A stretch of 64,000 nt of DNA, taken from contig NZ_OW968402.1 of the NCBI RefSeq assembly GCF_943169825.2, positions 1,984,001 through 2,048,000 of the forward strand. Direction: 5' to 3'. Below the pieces are notes generated by a model. It ran no database searches and was not told where the DNA came from. It saw only the letters and a program-made list of their open reading frames with translations. Position 1 is the stretch's first letter. Each line of letters begins with the position of its first letter. This DNA comes from Varibaculum prostatecancerukia (lineage in GTDB: Bacteria > Actinomycetota > Actinomycetes > Actinomycetales > Actinomycetaceae). This document shows positions 9,545 to 19,338 of the stretch, piece by piece. The position numbers and the translations under genes are program-made.

Positions 9545-9832
9545 ATGAGTATTCTTCTGACATTTGGTTTTCTCCTATGTGCAGCCGGCCTAGTGTTCCT
9601 GGTTGCCCGGAGCGTGGGGGCTTTGAATGCGCGCGACCGCGCCCGCAAAGCCCACTTTGAACAAGAGATCGGCAGCGTAGAAAACTTATTGGCGTCCTCG
9701 CAGGCTGACCGCGATAAGTTGCGTCAGATGCGAGACTCCGGACGCCTGCAACGCTGGGACGCGATTAGGGACGTGATGAGGGAAGAGGACGTACCCGAAG
9801 AAGTGGCCACCGAGTTTATCGACCGCCTCTAA
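9545..9832 (+). CDS. Small membrane-anchored protein of unknown function
   Basis: 95 residues: one N-terminal membrane helix (~3-25, LLTFGFLLCAAGLVFLVA) followed by a charged, probably coiled-coil cytoplasmic tail (~30-95) ending in an acidic helix. I do not recognise the family. It is 70 bases after the DUF3152 gene on the same strand and could be co-transcribed with it. Its TAA stop (9830-9832) overlaps the TAG stop (9831-9829) of the convergent polyprenyl synthase gene, leaving no room for a terminator between them. Confidence 0.6.
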   Translation: MSILLTFGFLLCAAGLVFLVARSVGALNARDRARKAHFEQEIGSVENLLASSQADRDKLRQMRDSGRLQRWDAIRDVMREEDVPEEVATEFIDRL

Positions 9833-10839
9833 GCGATACGATCAACCAAGGTGTCGGCAAACTTTTCTAGCGCTGCCTTAACCTCTTGATCTTCCAGAGA
9901 AGCAATCGCCGCCTTCGCTTCCTCGCACCAGGAAAACGCTAACTGCCGGGTGCGTTCCAATACCGAATGTGCCCGTAGCATTTGCACTACTCGTTCTAAA
10001 GCCGCGTCCTCGCTAATCAAGGTTCCTCGGCTGAGTTCTGCCAGAATCTTTTGCCCATCTTCATCGAGAACGCCCTGCGCCGCATCCTGCCGCAGCAGCA
10101 GAATCGGCATGGTATCTACGCCCTCCCGCAAATCCGTTCCCGGAGTTTTCCCAGAGTCTGCGCTGTCAGAGGACAAATCAATCACATCGTCAGCCAGCTG
10201 GAAGGCTACTCCAATCTTTTCCCCAAACTGCACTACCGCCTGGGTAACCTCCTCGGGTGCACCAGAAAGTTCCGCCCCAAAGCGCGCCGACTGCGCCACC
10301 AGCGAACCGGTCTTATCGGCCAGCACCTGGATATAGAACTGAACCGGATCTTGCCCCTGTTCCGGCCCGAAGGTTTCATTGAGCTGGCCGCGACACAACC
10401 GATCGAAAGTTACCGCATGCTGCAAAACTGCTTCTGGACCCAAGGTGGCAACCACTTGCGAGGCACGCGCGAAGACTAAATCCCCTGCCAGTACCGCGCG
10501 GTTATTACCCCATACACGCTGGACTGCGTTTACGCCCCGCCTAGTGGGCGCCGAGTCCATAACGTCATCGTGATAAAGCGTTGCCAGGTGGGTCAGTTCA
10601 ACCACTACGCAGGAGCGCAGCACCTCCTCTGAAAAAGGATGTGGCCCCAGGTTGGAGCACAGCAGCACCAAACCGGGACGCATCCTCTTGCCACCAGCTT
10701 TCGCCAGGTGACCGATAATATCGTCAAGCACTCCGCGATCATCCGATAACACCGAATCCAGACGGTTCTCTACCTGAACTAGGCCCTCGGAAATCCGATC
10801 TTCGAGCTCATCGAGGCGCTGCTGGGACAAGTTACTCAC
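9829..10839 (-). CDS. Polyprenyl diphosphate synthase (menaquinone side chain)
   Basis: 336 residues from a GTG at 10839 whose bases overlap the nuoN stop (GTGA), a typical coupled start. An upstream in-frame ATG at 10920 would lie deep inside nuoN and is not used here. Family E-type trans-prenyltransferase: first Asp-rich motif HDDVMD (~88) with following APTRRG, second motif QLADDVIDLSSD (~212), and GGKRMRPGLVLLC near the N-terminus. It builds the C35-C45 chain that MenA attaches to dihydroxynaphthoate. The exact chain length cannot be read from sequence. Position as the last gene of the nuo operon links quinone tail supply to complex I. Confidence 0.92.
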   Translation of the reverse strand: MSNLSQQRLDELEDRISEGLVQVENRLDSVLSDDRGVLDDIIGHLAKAGGKRMRPGLVLLCSNLGPHPFSEEVLRSCVVVELTHLATLYHDDVMDSAPTRRGVNAVQRVWGNNRAVLAGDLVFARASQVVATLGPEAVLQHAVTFDRLCRGQLNETFGPEQGQDPVQFYIQVLADKTGSLVAQSARFGAELSGAPEEVTQAVVQFGEKIGVAFQLADDVIDLSSDSADSGKTPGTDLREGVDTMPILLLRQDAAQGVLDEDGQKILAELSRGTLISEDAALERVVQMLRAHSVLERTRQLAFSWCEEAKAAIASLEDQEVKAALEKFADTLVDRIA

Positions 10840-12422
10840 GGGATAACAATAGCGGTGTTTTGCAAAATATCTAGCACCGATCCCGGGAAAATCCCCAGAA
10901 GCACTGTTAAGAGGGCACAAATCCCAATCGCCACATAGGTGATCTCAGCGTGCGGAGCCACCGTAGTATTTTCTGCCACTGGATCTAGGAACATGATCTT
11001 ACCCAGCCGGAAATAGTAGAAGGCGGTAATCGCGGAGGCAATCACCGCGCAAATAACCAGGGCAGTTGCCCCTCCTTGCAGACCTGCGCTAAAGGCGAGG
11101 AATTTACCCATAAATCCAGCTGTCAGGGGGATACCCGCAAATGAGAGCAAGAACAGCATCATGCATCCGGCCAGTACCGGATGAGTTTTACCGAAACCTG
11201 CCCAGGCCGGCATGGAATGCTGTTCAGCAGTAGCCACCCCGTCCTCGTTAGTTACCCGCACCAGGTAAATAATCGCAAATGCCCCGATGGTAGCCACCGC
11301 GTAAGACAGCAGGTAGAACAGCACTGCACCATTAGCGTTAAGTGCGCCCTTGGTGAAGGCAATCAAAATGAAACCGGCATGCGCAATAGACGAGTAGGCC
11401 AACATTCGTTTGATGTTGTCTTGCACCAGACCAAAGAAGGTACCCACTGCCATCGTCAAAATAGCCACCGTCCACAGGAACGGCTTAAAGTTCGCTTCGA
11501 ACTGCACGACTACCGTAGAGAAGAAACGCAGCATGGCTAGGAATGCCGCAGCTTTTACTCCCGCAGCCATGAAGCCAGTCACCGGGGTAGGTGCCCCTTG
11601 ATAAACATCCGGCGTCCAGGCGTGGAAGGGAGCCGCACCAATCTTAAAGAGCAGACCCACCATCATCAAGGCAGCCCCGGTCATCAAAAGCGCCGGAGAA
11701 GCTACCCGGTAGGGAATCGCCAACGCCAGCTGATCTAGCAATAGCGACCCGGAATAGCCATACAACAAAGAAATACCCATCAGCATAAAGCCGGATGCAA
11801 ACGCCCCAAGTACGAAGTATTTGAGGGCGGCCTCTTGGCTCAGCAGGCGACGGTAACGCGCCATAGCGGTCATTGCGTATAGGGGTAGCGAGATAATCTC
11901 TAGCGCCACAAACAGGGTCAGCATCGAGTTCGCCATGGGGAACAGCATCATCCCACCCAGGGAGAATAGGCTCAGCGGCAAGACCTCGCTACGCTGATAG
12001 CCGCGCCGCTCAGTTTGTTCTTCCTGGAAGGATCCGGGAATATCCGAGGGCTGCCCCGCAAAAGCAGAAACCTGACTGCCGGTGCGATCTATCATCGGCA
12101 ATAGTGCTAGCAGTCCCACGATTAGCATCAGCATCTGTGAGAACATCGAGAATCCATCAACGATGAGTTCCCCGCGCACTAGCCGCTGACCGCTTTGCAG
12201 ATCGAAAGCTCCGAAAGAGGGGGCAAAGGCCAAGAGTGCGACCGCAACTACACCGATCGACCAGGCACATTGCACGCTCCAGCGACGCTTAGCAGATACG
12301 AATGCCTCGAGCAGAATTCCGATGACTGCCCCAAAGAGCACCACCATTACCGGCGCCATTAGCGCCCAGTTGAAACCTAGTTCACTGAAGTCGTTGATTA
12401 CGGTAGCGTTGGTTAAGCTCAC
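10836..12422 (-). CDS. nuoN: NADH-quinone oxidoreductase subunit N
   Basis: 528 residues, antiporter-like membrane subunit of complex I with about 14 helices and the conserved lysines of the proton channel (for example FKIGAAPFHAWTPDVYQGAP, ~270). It overlaps nuoM by four bases upstream and the polyprenyl synthase start downstream. A ~40-residue hydrophilic loop (QVSAFAGQPSDIPGSFQEEQ, ~117-136) between early helices is longer than in enterobacterial NuoN. Part of the membrane arm that pumps protons. Confidence 0.96.
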   Translation of the reverse strand: MSLTNATVINDFSELGFNWALMAPVMVVLFGAVIGILLEAFVSAKRRWSVQCAWSIGVVAVALLAFAPSFGAFDLQSGQRLVRGELIVDGFSMFSQMLMLIVGLLALLPMIDRTGSQVSAFAGQPSDIPGSFQEEQTERRGYQRSEVLPLSLFSLGGMMLFPMANSMLTLFVALEIISLPLYAMTAMARYRRLLSQEAALKYFVLGAFASGFMLMGISLLYGYSGSLLLDQLALAIPYRVASPALLMTGAALMMVGLLFKIGAAPFHAWTPDVYQGAPTPVTGFMAAGVKAAAFLAMLRFFSTVVVQFEANFKPFLWTVAILTMAVGTFFGLVQDNIKRMLAYSSIAHAGFILIAFTKGALNANGAVLFYLLSYAVATIGAFAIIYLVRVTNEDGVATAEQHSMPAWAGFGKTHPVLAGCMMLFLLSFAGIPLTAGFMGKFLAFSAGLQGGATALVICAVIASAITAFYYFRLGKIMFLDPVAENTTVAPHAEITYVAIGICALLTVLLGIFPGSVLDILQNTAIVIP

Positions 12423-13984
12423 TTTCCGCTCCCTTCTACTTGAAAAGCCACATCCTGGGTGACAACCACCTGTTGGGCTACTTGCGACATGGGTTCAACC
12501 AGCGGTTGCGGATGCAAGCCAATCACCAGCATCAGCACAATCAAAGGCGCTGCCACCCCCCAGCGTTCCCGCGGATTCAAATCACTAATCGATTTGCGAT
12601 GTTCGGGAGCCTTGCCGGTGAAAATCTTTTGATAGGGCAAGAGTACGTAAACCGCACCCGCGACTACTCCCACCAAGCAAAGCACCGCTGCCCACTGGTA
12701 GAGCCGGAAGGTTCCGATTAGCACCATCAGTTCCGGTACGAACCCGGATAGACCAGGAAGGGCGATGGCCGCCAAACCTGAGATTAGGAAGGTACCGGCA
12801 ATCAGCGGGGTAACCCGTTGCATACCACCGTAGGCAGCGATTTCTTGGCTTTGACCGCGCTCGGTAAGGAACCCGCCAATCAGGAACATGCCCGCGATTG
12901 ACAGCCCGTGCGCAACCATATAAACCATGGCACCGGCCAAAGCCACCGTATTGCCAACATAGATACCCATCACCATCAGGCCAAAGTGCGCAACCGAAGT
13001 GAAAGAGATTAGACGCATCAGATCCTTTTGCGCCAAAGCCGCCAGCGAACCCCAGATTACCGAAATCACTGCCAGAATAATGAACGCTAAAGCGGCGCGC
13101 CGAGAGGCATCCGGGAAGATGGTTAAGCACAGGGTAATAATCCCGAAAGTACCAATCTTGTCCAAGATTCCCACCAGGAGGGCGGAAGTTCCCGGACGGG
13201 CATTTTCAGCGGTATCGGCTAACCAGGTATGAACCGGAACCATCGGTGCTTTCACCGCAAACGCGATGAAGAAGCTAATCATCAGCGCCATTTCTACCCC
13301 GGGGCTAGCTTTGAGCTGTCCCGCCAAGTTTTCCAGCAGGAAGAGGCTAGCGTGTTTTTCACTGGCCGCAGCGGCATTGGGCGAATAGACGTAAACCCCG
13401 ACAATACCGATCAGCATCACTAATCCACCTGCCAAAGAATAGAGCAGGAACTTCATAGCGGCAGCTTTTCGTTTCGCACCATTCCCGTAACGTCCAATCA
13501 GGAAGTACATAGGAACCAGCATGGCTTCAAACGCCAGGTAGAAGACGAATACGTCGCGAGCTGCAAAAATCAGCATCATAAATGCCAGAGTGGCTAAAGT
13601 CAGCCCCACATATCCGGCATCATCATAGGGTTTTTGCTCGCCCTCGAGGTCGCGTGCCGAAGCGATCAGCACGATCAAAGTGAGCAGCGCCGAAAGCACT
13701 AGCATCGCGAGCCCTAAGCCGTTTACCCCTAGCGCCCAAGAAACTCCCAGGGCGCGAATCCAGCTATGGGTTTCCGCGAACTGATAAGCGGCGGCTTTAC
13801 CATAGTCAAAGTTCAGCGCCAGGTAGATGGTGCCTAACAACACCAAGGCCGATACTGCTAGTCCGATTTGGCGCGCTGCAATCCGGGTAGGTTTAATCAG
13901 CCACAGTGCCAGCGCCGCCAACGCCGGTAGCGCCACCAACAGCGTTAGTACCGGGAAAGTTGAGTTCAGGACTGTAATTTCCAT
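12419..13984 (-). CDS. nuoM: NADH-quinone oxidoreductase subunit M
   Basis: 521 residues, polytopic antiporter-like subunit. Conserved features include the FYLAFEAMLVPMYFLIGRYG region (key Glu of helix 5), KAPMVPVHTWLADTAENARP with the channel Lys and the helix-broken proton path. The ATG at 13984 is preceded by an AGGAGG-type site after an 18-base gap from nuoL. Overlaps nuoN by four bases. Confidence 0.96.
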   Translation of the reverse strand: MEITVLNSTFPVLTLLVALPALAALALWLIKPTRIAARQIGLAVSALVLLGTIYLALNFDYGKAAAYQFAETHSWIRALGVSWALGVNGLGLAMLVLSALLTLIVLIASARDLEGEQKPYDDAGYVGLTLATLAFMMLIFAARDVFVFYLAFEAMLVPMYFLIGRYGNGAKRKAAAMKFLLYSLAGGLVMLIGIVGVYVYSPNAAAASEKHASLFLLENLAGQLKASPGVEMALMISFFIAFAVKAPMVPVHTWLADTAENARPGTSALLVGILDKIGTFGIITLCLTIFPDASRRAALAFIILAVISVIWGSLAALAQKDLMRLISFTSVAHFGLMVMGIYVGNTVALAGAMVYMVAHGLSIAGMFLIGGFLTERGQSQEIAAYGGMQRVTPLIAGTFLISGLAAIALPGLSGFVPELMVLIGTFRLYQWAAVLCLVGVVAGAVYVLLPYQKIFTGKAPEHRKSISDLNPRERWGVAAPLIVLMLVIGLHPQPLVEPMSQVAQQVVVTQDVAFQVEGSGK

Positions 13985-14002
13985 TTATCTTTTCCTCCTG
14001 CC

Positions 14003-16003
14003 CTAAACCAATTGGCTTCCGACAACTAGGACTAAGGCTAAAAGCACCCCGCCAAGAATGTAACTGGCGTATGCACGGATGTAGCCGTTTTGCACATGAC
14101 TGACCGCACGTCCGAATGCCCCAGCACACCAGGCGATACCGCGGACAATACCGTCAAGTACTCCCCGATCAGCGCCACCCACCCCGATGGTGAGCAGCTG
14201 TGCAGGTAGCATGGCCACCGACTCGTTAACGGTGTCTTGGTAAAGGTCAACCCGAGCTGCCTCCACCAGGGCGTTAGAGGCCGGAGCCACTTTCGGTACC
14301 GGCCGGCGAACGTACATGGTGAACGCCAGAGCCAGGCCACAAAGCACCAAGACCAAGGTGATAACCGAAATCGCAGTATGCGACAACACTGAGACCGTGG
14401 CCTTTTCGGTAGCAGATTGCGTTCCAGTCACTGGCTCTAGCCATTGGTTGAACTTGTCCGTAAAGCCCAACATCATCCCCATAGCCACCGAAAATACTGA
14501 CAGCACCACGATTGGCCCGTTCATTAGCCAAGAAGCCTCATGCGGATGCACATCGCTGCCACCATCGAACTGGGTGGTCCAGCGCTTTTCCCCATGGAAA
14601 ATCGTGAAGAACAGCCGCGACATATAGAACGAGGTTATGCCAGCGCCAATCATGGCCACTAGACCAAAGATCCATGCGCCTGCGGTTCCAAAAGCTGTCG
14701 CGTTAAACGCAGCCGCGATAATCGGTTCTTTGGAGAAGAATCCCGAGAACGGGGGAATCCCCAAGATCGCGAGCCAGGCAATCCCGAAACAAATCCAGGA
14801 AACTTTCATTACCTGATTTAGGGCACCGAAGCGGCGGATATTAACCTGCTCGTTCATAGCGTGCATGACCGAGCCGGCACCCAGGAACAACTGGGCTTTG
14901 AAGAAACCGTGTACGAACAGATGGAAAATAGCCAACGTCCAGCCGATGGGTCCCAGACCCGCACCCAACATCATGTATCCAATCTGAGACATAGTTGAGG
15001 CGGCAAGTACTTTCTTCATATCGTCCTTGGCACAACCCACAATCGCTCCGAACATCAGGGTGATAGCCCCGACGATAGCTACACATAGTTGCGCCGTCGG
15101 GGAGGCCACGAAGATAGCCCCAGAACGGACAATCAAGTAGACACCGGCGGTAACCATGGTGGCCGCGTGGATCAAAGCCGACACCGGAGTAGGGCCGGCC
15201 ATCGCGTCACCCAGCCAGGCTTGCAGCGGGAACTGTGCGGATTTACCACAGGCCGCCAACAGCAAGAACAGACCGATGGCAGTGGCCCAACCTGGGGTCA
15301 TGTCTCCGGAGCGGGAAGCTCCCAGTACGTCCACAAACTTCATAGAATTGAATTCCGCGTACATGGACATCATCGCTAGCAGTAATCCCAGGTCGCCTAC
15401 GCGGTTCATCACGAAGGCTTTCTTGGCGGCTACCGCATTGGGTAGTTCGTGGTTCCAGAAACCAATCAACAGGTAGGATGCCAAACCGACGCCCTCCCAA
15501 CCGAAGAACAACGCCACGTAGGAATCCGAGAGCACCAAGGTGAGCATCGATGCCACGAAGAAGTTCAGGTAGGCGAAGAAACGTCGCCGATCAGGGTCGT
15601 GTTCCATATAGGCCACGGAGTAAACGTGGATCAGGGAACCTACGAAGGTAACCAGCAGCACGAAAGTCATCGACAGGGGATCCAGCAGGATATTCCAGGA
15701 AAGTGTGATCTGCTCGTTACCGCTACCAGCCGTAAACCAGCTAAACACGGGAGCCAAGATCGATCTTTCTGCTGGTGCCTGCCCGATCATTTGGCAGAAA
15801 ATAACCAAGCCAATCAGGAAGGAACTCCAGGAGGCAGCAACTGCCAGCCAATGCCCCCATTTGTCGGTTGCGCGTCCACATACCAACAGCAGTCCCGACA
15901 CCACCAGGGGTATCGCCACCATCAGCCAGGCATATTCCGCCAATCCCACAGCGGACACATTTGCCATTTGCTGCTGATCAGCGCTTAGCAAGAATGAATT
16001 CAT
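14003..16003 (-). CDS. nuoL: NADH-quinone oxidoreductase subunit L
   Basis: 666 residues, the distal antiporter-like subunit with the long lateral helix expected in its C-terminal ~130 residues. Motifs: FFGWEGVGLASYLLIGFW (key Glu), KSAQFPLQAWLGDAMAGPTP with the channel Lys, and SALIHAATMVTAGVYLIVRS. The start is placed by homology to the usual N-terminus (GLAEYAWLMVAIPLV); an Arg/Gln-rich leader of about 20 residues precedes it. Separated from nuoK by 12 bases. Confidence 0.96.
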   Translation of the reverse strand: MNSFLLSADQQQMANVSAVGLAEYAWLMVAIPLVVSGLLLVCGRATDKWGHWLAVAASWSSFLIGLVIFCQMIGQAPAERSILAPVFSWFTAGSGNEQITLSWNILLDPLSMTFVLLVTFVGSLIHVYSVAYMEHDPDRRRFFAYLNFFVASMLTLVLSDSYVALFFGWEGVGLASYLLIGFWNHELPNAVAAKKAFVMNRVGDLGLLLAMMSMYAEFNSMKFVDVLGASRSGDMTPGWATAIGLFLLLAACGKSAQFPLQAWLGDAMAGPTPVSALIHAATMVTAGVYLIVRSGAIFVASPTAQLCVAIVGAITLMFGAIVGCAKDDMKKVLAASTMSQIGYMMLGAGLGPIGWTLAIFHLFVHGFFKAQLFLGAGSVMHAMNEQVNIRRFGALNQVMKVSWICFGIAWLAILGIPPFSGFFSKEPIIAAAFNATAFGTAGAWIFGLVAMIGAGITSFYMSRLFFTIFHGEKRWTTQFDGGSDVHPHEASWLMNGPIVVLSVFSVAMGMMLGFTDKFNQWLEPVTGTQSATEKATVSVLSHTAISVITLVLVLCGLALAFTMYVRRPVPKVAPASNALVEAARVDLYQDTVNESVAMLPAQLLTIGVGGADRGVLDGIVRGIAWCAGAFGRAVSHVQNGYIRAYASYILGGVLLALVLVVGSQLV

Positions 16004-16015
16004 TTTCTGTACCCC

Positions 16016-16315
16016 CTAGCGTCCCATCAGGCGCACTTCGTCGACCGAGGTCGAACGACGCGTCCTAAATATCGAAACGATGATCGCTAGGCCTACCACC
16101 ACTTCTGCGGCGGCTACCACCATGACGAAGAAAGCCATCACTTGCCCCTCAATGTTTTGGTGCATATTTGAGAAAGTCACCAGCATTAGGTTGCAGGAAT
16201 TCAGCATCAGCTCTACCCCCATCAGGGCGATTACCGCCGAATGCCGGGTCAACACGATTACCGCGCCGATGAAGAAGAGAATGGCTGCCAATACAAGATA
16301 TGAAGTCAAAGACAT
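16016..16315 (-). CDS. nuoK: NADH-quinone oxidoreductase subunit K
   Basis: 99 residues, three membrane helices, standard size. The two buried glutamates of the E-channel are present ([11 protein letters not shown], ~33-43, and [17 protein letters not shown], ~68-84). Its start base overlaps the end of nuoJ, indicating coupled translation. Confidence 0.96.
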   Translation of the reverse strand: MSLTSYLVLAAILFFIGAVIVLTRHSAVIALMGVELMLNSCNLMLVTFSNMHQNIEGQVMAFFVMVVAAAEVVVGLAIIVSIFRTRRSTSVDEVRLMGR

Positions 16316-17346
16316 TATTCACTGACCTCCGTTTCTGTGGCATCTGAGTTGGGTGCTACCGGGGAATCGCTGGGTGGCGCTCCCTCGATCTTGGGCGTGA
16401 TTACCCGAGTCTTAGGCGTCTGCAAACCGCTAGGCGCGTCCTCGCCGGACATCCCCCAGGCTCCGGATTTAGCCACGGCTTGGGAGGCCGCCGTTGAGTG
16501 CACGCCGTGGGATGCGTTCCCACCTTTATCGGCGCGAATCTTCTCTACCAGGTGCGGCGCTACTTCGCCGAGTGTACGATCAGCGTTTCGGGCGCGTAGA
16601 GCAGCGGAAACCGAAGCGGTAATCGTCCGCTGATCCTCACCGGAGATATTGGGGGCATCAGCCGCGTTAGTAGTCTGGTAGACACCCGCGATTGGCTGCT
16701 GACCAGGATGGATTCCCCGCTTAGCGTAGTCTTCCATTCGCGCCTGCGCCGTTTCCGGCTGCTTAAACAACTTGTGGAGACGATCGCCGTGAGTTAGGGA
16801 CACCCCGGCGACTACCGCAATAATCAGCAGGCAGCCGATGACTTCCATAGTGTAAATATGTTCGGTGAACAGGCTCATCGCGATCTTAACCGGGTTAGAA
16901 TCGGTGCTACCTTGGGCAGCTGCGGTCGGCATATCCGGAACTTCCCCGAACTTGGGCAGATAGGCTTTAACCAGCATCACCGCAATCAAGAGCGCTCCAA
17001 AACCACCGGCACAAAAGGCGCCCCAGCGGAGGAAGCGACGGGTGCGTAGGTAGTTATCGGAGGCGGCGACCCCCACCATCATGATGATGAACAGGATTAG
17101 GGTCATGACCGCACCGGTGTATACCACTACCTGCACAACCCCAATAAAGTAGGCTCCTTGCGAGGCGTACATCATTGCTAGGAAGAGCATTACCCCCACC
17201 ATGCAAACCGCAGAGTGAACTGCGGTCCGGCAAAATAGTACGCCCAACGCCAGCGCCACCATACATACCGCAGCCACCCAGAAAAATACGGTTTGTCCCG
17301 TACTAAAATCTGTGGCTGCCGCTGTGGCTTGGGCTAGCAATATCAT
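16315..17346 (-). CDS. nuoJ: NADH-quinone oxidoreductase subunit J with long C-terminal tail
   Basis: 343 residues. The first ~175 hold the five membrane helices of NuoJ ([39 protein letters not shown]). The remaining ~165 residues are hydrophilic and rich in Ala, Gly, Pro and Thr, with no recognised domain. E. coli NuoJ is about 184 residues; long tails are known in actinobacterial NuoJ, but this one is large. The tail should face the cytoplasm. Overlaps nuoI by four bases. Confidence 0.94.
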   Translation of the reverse strand: MILLAQATAAATDFSTGQTVFFWVAAVCMVALALGVLFCRTAVHSAVCMVGVMLFLAMMYASQGAYFIGVVQVVVYTGAVMTLILFIIMMVGVAASDNYLRTRRFLRWGAFCAGGFGALLIAVMLVKAYLPKFGEVPDMPTAAAQGSTDSNPVKIAMSLFTEHIYTMEVIGCLLIIAVVAGVSLTHGDRLHKLFKQPETAQARMEDYAKRGIHPGQQPIAGVYQTTNAADAPNISGEDQRTITASVSAALRARNADRTLGEVAPHLVEKIRADKGGNASHGVHSTAASQAVAKSGAWGMSGEDAPSGLQTPKTRVITPKIEGAPPSDSPVAPNSDATETEVSE

Positions 17347-17996
17347 TGCTGAACCTCCTTAACCTCCGACTGCCTGACAGTCGGGTCATCTGGACGGTGT
17401 TCGCGGACCCAATCGCGTTGCGCTGGGGTCACCCCGGTCACCTTTCCTCGGTAGTAGTCAACATCGGCGGTTCCCTCCACCATAGGATGCGGCGCCGCCA
17501 GCATCCCGTCCTCGAGAGGAGCGAGAATCTGATCTTTTTCGTAGATCATGGTTTCGCGGTGGTAGTCGGCCATTTCAAAATCGTTGCTCATAGTCAGCGC
17601 GCGAGTAGGACACGCCTCCATGCACAATCCGCAGAAAATACAGCGCAAATAATTGATTTGGTAGACGCGGCCGTAGCGTTCCCCCGGAGAATACTGCGCC
17701 TCGGGAGTATTCGCGGCGGCCTCTACATAAATGGCGTCTGCCGGACAAGCCCAGGCACACAATTCACATCCGATGCATTTTTCTAGGCCGTCCGGATAGT
17801 GATTGAGCTGGTGGCGTCCATGGAAACGCGGCTGCACATGGGGTGCCTCATAGGGGTATTGCTCGGTAACCGTAGGACGGAAGAACGAACGGAAAGTGAC
17901 CCCGAAACCGGCAACCGGAGCGAAGAACTCGCCTACCGGTCCTTTTTTATCCGGCTCAAAACTCATATCTTCCCTGGTGGGATTGCGTTTACTCAT
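17343..17996 (-). CDS. nuoI: NADH-quinone oxidoreductase subunit I
   Basis: 217 residues, the 8-iron ferredoxin-like subunit that carries clusters N6a and N6b towards NuoB. Two CxxCxxCxxxCP motifs are intact: [17 protein letters not shown] (~61-77) and [17 protein letters not shown] (~106-122). The N- and C-terminal extensions are typical of actinobacterial homologues. Overlaps nuoH by eight bases. Confidence 0.97.
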   Translation of the reverse strand: MSKRNPTREDMSFEPDKKGPVGEFFAPVAGFGVTFRSFFRPTVTEQYPYEAPHVQPRFHGRHQLNHYPDGLEKCIGCELCAWACPADAIYVEAAANTPEAQYSPGERYGRVYQINYLRCIFCGLCMEACPTRALTMSNDFEMADYHRETMIYEKDQILAPLEDGMLAAPHPMVEGTADVDYYRGKVTGVTPAQRDWVREHRPDDPTVRQSEVKEVQQ

Positions 17997-19338
17997 CTGA
18001 TTCCCCTTCTTTGGCTACCAGGTGGTCTTCCCCGGCACCCGCCCGCACTACCGCGCGCGGACTGGGAGGTAATACTTGTCCCGGCATGGGTGGCACCGGA
18101 TATCCGTCTTTGAACGCGTCAAAGGGCTCGCTGAGGGCAGCTTCTTTTTCGGCCTGCCTGACTTTTTCCTTCAGATCCGCTTTGCCTCCGGTTATCCAGA
18201 TAATAATCAGGGCGACCACAAACACTGCTGCAATCGCGATCATTCTTTGTGAAATGGAGCCAATGCCGTAGACACTGACTACTCGCATGACTACCACGAT
18301 CACCATCCAGGCAATCGAAACCGGCAACAACACTTTCCAGCCCAGCATCATCAACTGGTCATAGCGGACACGCAGCAGGGTGCCGCGTACCCAAATCATG
18401 AACCACATGACTGCCCAAACTTTGATGCCGAACCAAAGGAACGGCCACAGCCCACTGTTAAGCGCGCCTCCGAGAATGGCGTCGCCACCCGGGAAGCGCC
18501 AGCCTCCCAGGAACAGGGTTACGCAGATACCGGATACGTTAAACATATTGATGTATTCCGCCAGGTAGAACCAGGCGAACTTCATCGAAGAGTACTCGGT
18601 CATATGACCGGCCACGATCTCGCCTTCACATTCAGGCAGGTCGAAGGGCAAACGGTTAACTTCGCCCATCATCGAGATTACGTAGATTACGAAAGCCGGG
18701 AAGAGGGCGACGCACCACCACATAGGACTTTGCGCCGCCACAATCTCGGAGGTTTTCATCGATCCAGATACTACGAACACGGATACCAGGGACATGCCCA
18801 TCGCCAGTTCGTAGCTGATCACTTGGGCGGCGGATCGGGTCGCGCCATAAAGCGGCAGATGCCCATTAGATGCCCAGCCCCCGAGGATAATGCCATAAAC
18901 GCCCATGCCCGCGACCGCCAGCATATAGAGCACCGCCACATTGGAGTCGGTCAGCTGCAAGGGGGTTGAGAAACTGCCAATATGCAGATCCGGTCCGAAA
19001 GGAATCACCGCGTAAATGCAGAAGGCACAGGCGGCAGTGATAATCGGTGCCATCAGGTAAAGCACCTTATCTACGTGCCGTTTAAAAATATCCTCTTTGG
19101 TTAGAAGTTTCACGGCGTCAGCCAGCGCCTGGAACAATCCCAGCGGGCCGTGGACGTTCGGTCCTGGTCGGGTCTGAATCCGCCCCAGGCCGCGCCGCTC
19201 TACCCATAGGGCCATAATCACGCTGATAATCAGCCATGCCACGATGAATACCGCCTTAATTAGGGTTATCCACCAGGTGTCATTGCTGAAATCAGCGGCG
19301 CCAGTACTATTTGCGCTTAGCAGGATTGCGGTATTCAC
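17989..19338 (-). CDS. nuoH: NADH-quinone oxidoreductase subunit H
   Basis: 449 residues, the heel subunit that forms part of the quinone chamber. [15 protein letters not shown] (~47-61), the EGE motif ([16 protein letters not shown]) and eight membrane helices are visible. A charged C-terminal tail of ~60 residues ([20 protein letters not shown]) extends beyond the last helix. Overlaps nuoG by four bases. Confidence 0.97.
   Translation of the reverse strand: MNTAILLSANSTGAADFSNDTWWITLIKAVFIVAWLIISVIMALWVERRGLGRIQTRPGPNVHGPLGLFQALADAVKLLTKEDIFKRHVDKVLYLMAPIITAACAFCIYAVIPFGPDLHIGSFSTPLQLTDSNVAVLYMLAVAGMGVYGIILGGWASNGHLPLYGATRSAAQVISYELAMGMSLVSVFVVSGSMKTSEIVAAQSPMWWCVALFPAFVIYVISMMGEVNRLPFDLPECEGEIVAGHMTEYSSMKFAWFYLAEYINMFNVSGICVTLFLGGWRFPGGDAILGGALNSGLWPFLWFGIKVWAVMWFMIWVRGTLLRVRYDQLMMLGWKVLLPVSIAWMVIVVVMRVVSVYGIGSISQRMIAIAAVFVVALIIIWITGGKADLKEKVRQAEKEAALSEPFDAFKDGYPVPPMPGQVLPPSPRAVVRAGAGEDHLVAKEGESDE

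Noticed and set aside
10840-10920. Longer N-terminus for the polyprenyl synthase
   Set aside because: It would lie inside nuoN, adds residues not seen in the family, and the coupled GTG at 10839 is a better start.
15449-15988. Long open frame on the plus strand opposite nuoL
   Set aside because: His/Gln-rich composition and exact overlap with the strongly conserved nuoL mark it as an antisense shadow. The same applies to other long frames opposite ppdK, nuoG and the dehydrogenase.
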